From positions 1-37,991 of the forward strand of contig LSRY02000087.1 in the NCBI GenBank assembly GCA_001643675.2: DNA of 37,991 nt. Reading direction: 5' to 3'. Source of the stretch: Monocercomonoides exilis (taxonomy: Eukaryota; Preaxostyla; Oxymonadida; Polymastigidae). The notes beneath the pieces were generated by a model. That model ran no database searches, was not told the origin of the DNA, and worked only from the letters and a program-made list of their open reading frames with translations. Positions 31,901 through 37,991 of this stretch are shown here, piece after piece. The position numbers were made by a program, and so were the translations under genes. Numbering within the stretch: the first letter of the stretch is position 1; each line of letters starts with the position of its first letter.

Positions 31901-33983
31901 CCTTCCAGACGCACATTCTCCACTTGGCAGTCCTCGATAGCAATCTTTCCCCTCCCTGCCACAAAAAGCGGCTCGTGAAACGACAAATCCACAGAGTCCG
32001 CTTGTATCGTGCAATTCTTTACATGCGCCAAACCCTCATACCCATCCACTGCAAACAGAGACGAACCCCTCGAATTTCCTGTATCATGAATCACTGTCCA
32101 CCCTCCAACTCCAGCTTCCCGCTACCCACACTGAACAGCGAGCCGCTTTCCACATCCGACCGAATCGTTCCATGTTCCATTGTTGCATCTTTGCTTATGC
32201 AAATCTCCAGCCCGGAGATGCTCACAGCCTTCTCCACACTCACCTCGCTGCACACCACAACCCCTGTGTGTCTGTGGCTCACCCACTGTGTCACCGCAAA
32301 CGCGATTGTCCTGCACTCTGCTCCATTCTTCCCGCATCCTGCATCATCGCTTCCCCAGCTGAGTCGACTCTCAGAGGATCGTACACTGCAGGCACATCTG
32401 GGAGCCACCCTGCTTTGTCTCCGTTGCAATACACTCTCCCGGTCTGACTTGATGTCGAATATGAATATATTATCCACTCTTTGGTTGCATTAACTGTATT
32501 ATTTGCTCTAAAATGGATATCATTCCCTTCATTTGTTGGGGATATGTTATTATCAAATAGGCAATATTTTATAAAGATCATTTTATTTGTATAAAACTCA
32601 AAACTGAGTGCTCCGGCAAAACCGTTTTCCACTTTTGAATCTTTGATCAAACTGTTGGTTATAGAATCATTGAATGTTCCATTGTATAAATGAAAAGAAC
32701 CTCTTGATACAATTGCTTCATTTTTGTCGAACAAGCAGTCAATAAGTTCCAATTTTTTATGCTGTTCAATGTTAAATGCTCCACATGTGCGAGAAAAGCA
32801 ATTTTTGAACTCGCATTGTTTCAAAATGTGAAAGCATTGAAAACAGCCAAAGCTCCTCCAAAAGGTTGAACTGATGAACAATTGCATGAGCACCCATAAA
32901 ACAAAGTGTTTAAAACAGTGCAATTCGCTCTTGTGAATGTGTAAACAGCACCTCCTCTTGGCATATTTTCTCCACAATAAGTTATTGAGCAATTTGTGAA
33001 AGTGCAACTTCTGAGTGTCAGAGAAGCACTCCCACCAACATTTAGTGCGCCTCCATTCCGTGTCGCTGATGTGCATGATTCAAATCTGCAACTGTCGAAC
33101 TCTATTTGTCCACTCGAAAACGAAGGCAGTGAAGTGTTGAAGCATTGATCCTTTTGAATGTCATGCGATCTGAGAAACGAAGAGTTGAACACGACTAACT
33201 TTGCGAGCCTCGTTGCACTCTCATCAACACTCAACAGTGATTGGTCACAGTCAACCAGCAAGATGCTGGAGACAAGAGATTTCTGGAGATGGTTTGCTTC
33301 TGAGAAAGCAGTGGTGCTGCTGTGTGCAATGTTTGTTGACACATTCATAAACACCACGTTTTCCATCGACATGTGCAAAAGAGACAGCGAACCAAACACA
33401 GACAAGAAGGGTGGAGTCGACAAGCACGAAAACGAAGTGTCTGACAAAAGGCTTTGCCACAGCCAATTTCGCCCTCTGCACTTTCTTTCCACTCAACAAG
33501 CGATGAAATCGAACGGTTTTGTGTTCGGAACAGCAAACTCAAATTGCAGATCTCTATCCTTCCGCCTTCTGCTTCACAAAATCTGGAAATCGCCTTTGCC
33601 CCAAATGACATAGAAACCTGCTTCAGAAAAAGAGACGAACAAGATGTCACTATCTGACACTGTCTTCCTGTGGGAAAGAAGGTGACTTTTGAGGCACAAA
33701 AAGTGCTGTTGTGCATTTCAATGAATGTGTCGATGGTCGAAGACACCGGCTTTGTGAAGTTCTTTTCCGCAATTTCGTTTTCGTGTTTCAAATTTGCATC
33801 TTCATCAACTGCAATGGACGGAGCACTTCTTCCTACTGAAATCGGTCCATTATCCATCTCGTCAAGGCCAAAGGAAACAACCCTCTTGCTGGCACTTTTT
33901 GAAAGATATTCAATTCTTGTGTTGGCGGCTAATTGAAAGGATATGGAAATGAATGCAGATATCAGCAAGCACTTGTCGAGCAT
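21612..33983 (-). CDS. giant beta-helix receptor-like protein with pseudokinase tail (right copy, frame-broken)
   Basis: Mirror copy of the gene at 4820-17201, from the same ATG and signal peptide (33983) to the same TGA (21612). Here the N-terminal part is in frame where the left copy breaks (NSTFCASKVTFFPTGRQC, five T against four). The last 1,453 codons are also unbroken. Breaks seen only in this arm lie near 31485 (an extra base by CTCCGTGACC), 30530 (four G against five), 30440 (four T against five), 28072, 26820, 26345 and 25980. About eight further breaks coincide with those in the left arm. In the parts readable in both arms the proteins are nearly identical. Choosing, at each arm-specific break, the version that keeps the frame supports one continuous protein of about 4,100 residues with the same domain order as the left copy. 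Confidence 0.85.
21703..22423 (-). other. encoded pseudokinase domain (right copy)
   Basis: Identical by eye to the left copy's domain (16390-17110): APE block RWKAPELL present, catalytic-loop aspartate and DFG absent. Confidence 0.75.
22866..22931 (-). other. encoded transmembrane helix (right copy)
   Basis: The same hydrophobic span as at 15876-15941, followed by RKAKRR. A six-base difference directly after the span distinguishes the arms. Confidence 0.9.
26793..28049 (-). CDS. part of the right giant gene: 418-codon ectodomain segment
   Basis: An open stretch within the gene at 21612-33983. It contains the module end NKASVGKDVYVICP, the motif GCGHEETPC (about 27720) and the rungs that follow. 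In the left arm the same region is split near 11070 by an extra G (five against four). It ends at about 26820, where GAGGGAAGG has three G; the left arm has five and four would keep the frame. The ATG at 28049 is internal. Confidence 0.75.
   Translation of the reverse strand: MDEEAGFGGGLFARFVDVSVKYSMKHNTFAENKASVGKDVYVICPQARKMLYQELWEGTVEEDDEKERFWVYDESSGVVINTSILVMLFPAGEEIVFVDGTVINSEGCGHEETPCGDVLHGFKAMNENQTTIRIVSGTFLGSVIDRDSSLAIEGAKAIHPELEIKQSGQLCVSHENISLSLRGLTFRFATELSPALTSSQLSSVSSFELNSVFAISCGRCAVTDCAFGRGGEGGDEDQSEVTRWLVYETGGAVEMSSVQFESVDFCNECGIGLCLGGEMVCQNVTISHIATDGPNMFESRGNARVEFSMMNVSHARAEKGRFVTVKEGSSLMMGEECALEGCGRSSVNGSFACCEMSKEAELKIESGAMSHWACDNEKGYGGCLFVKLCAGFGGDFYFKNIQLSENDAFEGRTCLWNV
27995..30094 (-). 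CDS. part of the right giant gene: 699-codon ectodomain segment
   Basis: Mirror of 8706-10943, with the same internal ATG after the shared break near 30105. Its last 25 or so codons, after GKLIIEG, are out of frame because this arm has GAGGGTGCG where the left arm has one more G. The true frame resumes in the segment starting at 28049. Confidence 0.7.
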   Translation of the reverse strand: MDFVMARWVEENGLNASISNTVPLYSEASLVSGVFVLNGTSVYSQIDVFENAAKKQDGMIETSCATTFTGLKITGPASLNTRFYLICTKSGVLTLSSCALSVRSSLTAAYSMIACTGGQTTLNDVTIRNAVCACGAMIWITGEGSCTMDECTMMNAKGSEATDGCVVYASSGTLEIGNTTFSEEGADDRSGSVRLADKLGKWMGVRNCTFRGLSRNGEKGCVLFGMLDEGMVLELNDVNMENCTVSGGSGGGCFVELSKTARLRVGESGNRMLAEGCRALAGECGGLKGFGGGMLVKCIEEASDMIIAGVKFGEGEKANMADKGGNNVFVSCVNLSMVVNEGSFNFDFMKKVEESPRLWDLMGMENGARENPIPLVVFFRESAGNVFVGDKGCDYVLCGFEDYPCRGIVHAAALRKGSENVVVTLLADFGFCDSIILDAQEMTINTQGNSHERMVHGEGEGESDWLIETKKNITFEDVSFGMPPSFNYQRESFLRCSKDKLELRRCLAKVEADSRRIDYSFVSVEGGMLVMDDFSAMELCAVQHGLVDGRGLDSKVELSGVKFEGISVEGERGVVCGQSCGLLSMNDSWMNSSALGDSCLVWFCGCASVNMKGLSIWNVSRTAGSGGAFSGEIGEGCKCEIRGSTFGNVSCGEHAGRGGCGAVEVMRNGKLIIEGAFLKRMGWMKKQGLGEGCLLGLWM

Positions 33984-34020
33984 GGAAACTTAAAACAGAA
34001 ATTAAAGTTTTTTTCAAAAT

Positions 34021-34038
34021 TGGGTTTTTGATAACCCA
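34021..34038 (-). promoter_or_regulatory. 18-bp hairpin upstream of the giant gene (right)
   Basis: Same TGGGTT/AACCCA hairpin as at 4766-4783, 37 bp before the ATG at 33983. Confidence 0.25.
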
Positions 34039-34069
34039 TTCTTTTTGAATCTTTATGTATTATGACAAA

Positions 34070-34360
34070 TTCATTTTCTGTTCCATAGCTCATTAAGAAT
34101 GTGAATTATCTTTTTTCTAATTCAGTGCAATTAATCATTTTTTTAAACTGACTTATGATTGATCTTACATTTGTATGATTATCATTTTAATGGAAATGCA
34201 AATAAAATCCATTTGTTTATTTAATGTGGTTGTTTTCTTTCATTTTAGGGAAATAAATTAATTTTTAATATGAAAAAGAAATAAAGATTTTGGCAATCTA
34301 ATATTTCAAGTGATTGTTGAATTTTGTAACGATAAACGAACATTATTCTGGGGGAATTTT
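34070..34360. other. non-homologous segment within the right arm
   Basis: Occupies the mirror position of 4480-4738 but shares no alignable sequence with it. AT-rich and without coding frames. Homology resumes on both sides. Confidence 0.65.
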
Positions 34361-34403
34361 TATAATTTTCATCAAACATTCAAAAAGGATCATCAAATTT
34401 AAA

Positions 34404-34555
34404 TTAATGATAGTTGATACATTCCTTGTTGAGAAAATAACGCATTCTCTGAAAGCATGTGAAGCATTTTTCATTGTAATCTTCTTCCCCATCTTCTTCT
34501 TCACACTCAACAAAGTCATCATTGTCTTTTTCTTCTTCGTCTTCTTCGTCCCCAG
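34404..34555 (-). CDS. putative 3' exon encoding an acidic C-terminal tail (right copy)
   Basis: Mirror of 4283-4434 with an identical exon ending in TAA (complement at 34404-34406). Upstream, the acceptor-like sequence is CATCTAG. Here four A precede TATGTCC, so an ATG at 34583 also opens a 59-codon frame through the same acidic tail. In the left arm five A close that reading. Either this is a small intronless gene broken in the left arm, or (my preference) differences are tolerated because they lie in an intron. Product unknown. Confidence 0.4.
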
Positions 34556-34797
34556 CTAGATGAATTGGACATATTTTGTTCATTGTATATCCTGTTCATG
34601 GTAAAATGGGGAAATTTTATCAATGAAGATAATCAACAAATACAAACGTCCTTGTTTTTCCCATTTTCAAAATAAAAAAGGTTAACAATGAATGTAAAAA
34701 GGCTTTTCTTTTGATAATTGAACCAAAAGTGAATATTCAACGAGAATGAATATGTTTGCACAACATAAGAAATGAAAGTCTTTAGATAATTTTTTAT

Positions 34798-35737
34798 GGA
34801 AAGCACAATAAGTTGTGTTCAGATGATAAAGATTTCATATTTATATGGGGAAAATACGGACTTTCAAGCTTTTTTGCGCAAGGCATTGAAAAATTGCTTC
34901 ACTCATAACTTTATTTTTGCTTTTTCAGATTTCAAATTTAATAAGATTTTCACATCCGTAAGCAGGCATCGTTGAAATCAAATCAAAAAGTTTTCCGACA
35001 TTTCACGAATGTCAAAAAATGGATCCATTTTTATTATGTTTTTTGACATAAAATAGTTTTTGAAAAGTACATAATTATTCAATGAAAACGCCTGAAGCAA
35101 AGTATTTTACCCTATCGTTGTCTGATTTGATGTTTAATTCAATTCGTAAAACTTCAATTTGATATTATCGTTCATTTTGGTTTTGTGATATTTTGAAATA
35201 TTAAGTTATTTTTGGGAAGATTGAATTAATTCAAACAAAACAATGATGAACATTCTTCAGAAAAACTGATGAATAGCAAAACATTGTTGATAAAAAACTT
35301 GACAATATTATATCAATAATATTTGTTTTTGATAAGAAAAAGTATTCTTCTTAATTGTTTTTATGTAAGTCTGATAACAACTGATTCACATAAATTGCTT
35401 AAAAGTGTCATCTCCTTTTCCAGCTTCGTAATTATCTTCATCAAATGAATTTGAAATTTTTGACTTAACGTGGTTCAAAAACGAAGTTTTAAAAAGTGAA
35501 ATTTCACAAACGCTTTCAACTATTTCCTTTGAAAGAAAACAACATTAATAAGTTTTATAAATCATAGGAATTCCGAATATATTTAAAAACTGATAAAGCT
35601 CACATTACTATATCATTCACTTTCATCATTTTGAAATTTAAAAACAAAAATTACGAAATGAAATGCTAGAAGCGATTACAAACAATAATATTCATAAATC
35701 ATTTTATTAACAGATAAAACAGAATTGCCTATTTTTA
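34798..35737. other. AT-rich intergenic DNA, right flank
   Basis: Unique sequence beyond the right repeat boundary. No coding frame, RNA or element of the TGGGTGATT type was found. Confidence 0.5.
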
Positions 35738-37390
35738 TCAAAATTCGTCTACTCCTTCAAAAGGATCTGTTTCATCCTCTTCTGTGTCTTCATCAAGTTT
35801 TTGATTTCCTACACTGTGCAGTCCAATGCATCGAGCTTCCTCAATGTCTCTTTTTTTCATTTCTTTCTCTTTTAAATGCAAATTTTCTTCTGCATCACTG
35901 CCATCATCACCAAGTCCAGAAGCCAGCTCAGCCACCCGATCAATCTTTGCCAATCCAAACTTCTCCCCCATTTTCTGATATGCAATCTCGCATTTTTTGA
36001 AAAACTCAGCCGTCTCATTGTCTAAAATGAAATCTGCATCATCCAAATACCGATTGGCGCTCAGCTCTTCAGAAGACGTCACCCCATTTTCTTCATTGTC
36101 ATCATAGAACACAATAGAATCACTGTCTTCATCGTCGCTAACTTCATTAACACTAAGTTCGTCTCCTTCCTTGTCTTTCACTGTTTCTTTTCTTCCTCCT
36201 TCAATTCTGCTTCCTTTCTCTTTTTTGGCTAAAGCTTCTTCTATGTGAAGATGAAAAGATAACTCTTCTTTTTTCTCTTCTTCTTCGTTCCTGCTAACTC
36301 TATACAATTTTCCAGAATTCTGCGTCTGGCCTTTCTTCTTTACTTGCTCTGAAAATTCCCACTCATCACTTATGCTATCATTTTCATCATCTTCTTCCTT
36401 CTCCGCAAATGCATAAAGAGCACGAGGAACAGGAAGCGCATTGGGATTTTGATGAGAAAGACCTGGCTTGATCAGTAATTTACCTCCAATAACGTGCACA
36501 ATTGGAGATTTGGCAATGCCGTTTTGAGGACTATTTGCCAAATTTGTCCCTCCATCACTGACTGATCTATGATGTTGAATGGACTTGTCTGCATCAGATG
36601 ATGAAATCGGAGCGGTTGTTGCAAGAGAGGATGATGGTGACTGTATTGGAGTCGGTGATGGAGAAAGAGAAATTGAAGAGGTTTCATGAGAACTGGAAGA
36701 TGTTAAAGATGAAGGAAGAAGTGAAGAAGGTGAATGAGAATGTGATGTTGTTGATTGAGAAACTGTTGAGCGAGGAATTCGTGAAGGGCGTAAAGATGAA
36801 GATGTTGAAGTGTTAGCAAATGAAGATATTGAAGTGGATGTTGAAGATGCATGAAGACTTGAAGATAGTTTTGTTTTTTTTAACTTTGATATTGGATTTG
36901 CAGTTGTTTGCTTTGATAACTGAATTGCGATTTGGAAAATATCAGACTTTGGAATCTCTTTTGGAATTGTTTTGCTTATGACACGATATTCAACTCGTTG
37001 TTTTCGCATTTGAGATAAATTTTTCTGAGTATCAAATTGAGCTGCGCTAATGACTTCAGTGCAAACAGGTATCTGCATCCTTTGTTTAGTAGTACTTATT
37101 GTAATGTGGGAAGCTATTCGTCCAACTCTTGACGCATAAAGTCGAACTTCCAAAGAAATAATTGCTGATACTTTCGGTTCAACAATTTGAATGCTCTGGT
37201 GTGCACAAGGAATAACTTCTATAAGTTCACTTTCAAATTTTCCAGGCCGCATTGCAATTAATAATATTGTCGAATATATTTGTCCTCTTTTGACAACTCC
37301 AAAGTCCAAACGATCAGGATAAACAACAACTCCTCCATTGATAACACGTGGAAGCAATCGCTCCAAAAGTCGGATATCATTTTGCTGCAT
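35738..37390 (-). CDS. protein with N-terminal ASH/PapD-like domain and acidic C-terminus
   Basis: An uninterrupted 550-codon gene with ATG at 37390 and TGA at 35738-35740. Residues about 20-115 contain VVVYPDRLDFGVVKRGQIYS and alternating beta-strand-like stretches. This pattern is typical of the Ig-like ASH (ASPM-SPD-2-Hydin) and MSP/PapD-like fold, common in ciliary, centrosomal and membrane-contact proteins. The middle (about 180-270) is low-complexity Ser/Thr/Pro. The C-terminal third is highly acidic with Glu/Asp runs and ends DETDPFEGVDEF. A conserved-looking block near DNETAEFFKKCEIAYQKMGE may be a helix. No membrane span. A cytoskeletal or flagellar role is an inference from the fold only. 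It has no copy in the left flank. Confidence 0.8.
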   Translation of the reverse strand: MQQNDIRLLERLLPRVINGGVVVYPDRLDFGVVKRGQIYSTILLIAMRPGKFESELIEVIPCAHQSIQIVEPKVSAIISLEVRLYASRVGRIASHITISTTKQRMQIPVCTEVISAAQFDTQKNLSQMRKQRVEYRVISKTIPKEIPKSDIFQIAIQLSKQTTANPISKLKKTKLSSSLHASSTSTSISSFANTSTSSSLRPSRIPRSTVSQSTTSHSHSPSSLLPSSLTSSSSHETSSISLSPSPTPIQSPSSSLATTAPISSSDADKSIQHHRSVSDGGTNLANSPQNGIAKSPIVHVIGGKLLIKPGLSHQNPNALPVPRALYAFAEKEEDDENDSISDEWEFSEQVKKKGQTQNSGKLYRVSRNEEEEKKEELSFHLHIEEALAKKEKGSRIEGGRKETVKDKEGDELSVNEVSDDEDSDSIVFYDDNEENGVTSSEELSANRYLDDADFILDNETAEFFKKCEIAYQKMGEKFGLAKIDRVAELASGLGDDGSDAEENLHLKEKEMKKRDIEEARCIGLHSVGNQKLDEDTEEDETDPFEGVDEF

Positions 37391-37532
37391 TAAAATAGAA
37401 AATAAACTCTTCCTTTATAACTATCGCACTTTGTTAATTATTGGAATTATTTAACAATAAAAAATGAAATTGTGCCATAAATGGAATATTTTGATCAAAA
37501 ATTTTCATCAATTTGTTTTGGTTAAAGATCGA
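37391..37532. promoter_or_regulatory. short shared upstream region of two divergent genes
   Basis: Only 142 bp separate the start codons of the minus-strand ASH-domain gene and the probable plus-strand gene. It is AT-rich, with no motif I can name. The arrangement suggests a bidirectional promoter. Confidence 0.35.
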
Positions 37533-37991
37533 ATGTCAAAATCTTTAGGTTTAATTTATTTTGGAATGTGTCGTGAGCAAGTAATATTTTACTTCTAACT
37601 TTTACATTTGTGTAGAATTTATACATGATTCTGGAAAGATAATAAGATTTACTGATTGCGATTTTGTTCCTCAAGAAAAGCGCGATTTTTGTGAATCTGA
37701 TGCTTTTCAATCTTCATCTCAAACATTTTCATCTTCAAGTTCAGCTTTTCAAAAGACTCAAGTTAAAGATAATGAAATTGAATTGGAAGATAAAGTTGAC
37801 CTGAGAACAATTGTTTGCGTTCAGTTTATTTTTCATATTTTCTATTTTCACATCCTCACATATTTAGGCTCAACTGAGATATTTAAAAAATACGAAAACA
37901 AAAGAAAACGAATTTATTTACGAAATTTAGAAATTGTAACTCGCAAATACGAAGAACAGATTGAACCTTTAATTAAGCAGAGAAATAAAGC
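37533..37991 (+). CDS. 5' part of an unidentified gene, runs off the window
   Basis: From about 37621 to the window end one frame stays open for 123 codons despite AT-rich sequence. It gives a Ser-rich stretch (SDAFQSSSQTFSSSSSAFQK), an acidic segment and a Lys/Glu-rich helical end (RKYEEQIEPLIKQRNK). The end resembles the helix of nucleosome-assembly (NAP/SET) proteins, but this is a weak impression. Upstream, an ATG at 37533 opens MSKSLGLIYFGMCREQ, followed by a possible intron from GTAATAT at 37581 with a TTCTAAC branch-like site and TAG at 37615. That acceptor does not join the two frames. A later AG near 37638 would. The exon structure is uncertain, and only the downstream frame is well supported. 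Confidence 0.35.

Larger units (their letters stand above)
19480..34797 (-). repeat. right arm of 15.3-kb inverted repeat (giant palindrome)
   Basis: Reverse complement of 4041-19359. Inner breakpoint is at the 120-bp spacer; the outer one fades near 34797, beyond which the sequence (ASH-domain gene) has no counterpart in the left flank. The only large non-matching stretch is about 34070-34360. Confidence 0.95.

Noticed and set aside
1-37991. CRISPR arrays, prokaryotic operons, rRNA or tRNA genes
   Set aside because: No regularly spaced repeats, no ribosome-binding-site pattern, and no cloverleaf or rRNA-like sequence seen on either strand.

Overview
The window looks like eukaryotic nuclear DNA from a protist. 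Intergenic DNA is very AT-rich, genes are more GC-rich, and there are hints of short GT...AG introns. It also holds a pogo-like DNA transposon relic, short TA-flanked inverted-repeat elements, and two copies of a giant surface-protein gene. That gene has a signal peptide, a very long Cys/Gly/Asn-rich right-handed beta-helix-like ectodomain, one membrane span and a degenerate protein-kinase tail. From memory, this layout fits the very large receptor-like families of oxymonads (Preaxostyla, e.g. Monocercomonoides or Blattamonas). The taxon is an inference. The long frames fit the standard genetic code.

Layout. 1-4040: unique left flank, AT-rich, with a small inverted-repeat element (919-1145), a TTTC/GT microsatellite, a frameshifted pogo/Tigger-type transposase (about 1990-3327, minus) and a second small element (3564-3820). 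4041-19359 and 19480-34797: two arms of a 15.3-kb inverted repeat separated by only 120 bp. Each arm carries, from outside to centre, a putative acidic 3' exon, the giant gene (4820-17201 plus; 21612-33983 minus), AT-rich DNA and a 255-260 bp MITE. The palindrome axis lies inside another MITE-like element (19293-19546). 34798-37991: unique right flank with an ASH/PapD-like-domain gene on minus (35738-37390) and the start of a divergently transcribed gene on plus that runs off the window.

The giant gene is nearly identical in the two arms but is split into many frames. Most breaks are one-base length differences in homopolymers, differ between arms, and sometimes err in opposite directions around the length that keeps the frame. 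I read this mainly as sequencing error over an intact gene of about 4,100 codons. About eight breaks are common to both arms and need separate explanation. The ectodomain is built from about nine modules of roughly 370 residues, each marked by a recurrent CG-x-PC motif and an N-x-A-x-x-G-x-x-x-FV-x-C motif.

The main observation is the giant, almost perfect palindrome centred on a hairpin-forming transposable element, with related elements and a possible transposase source in the same locus.
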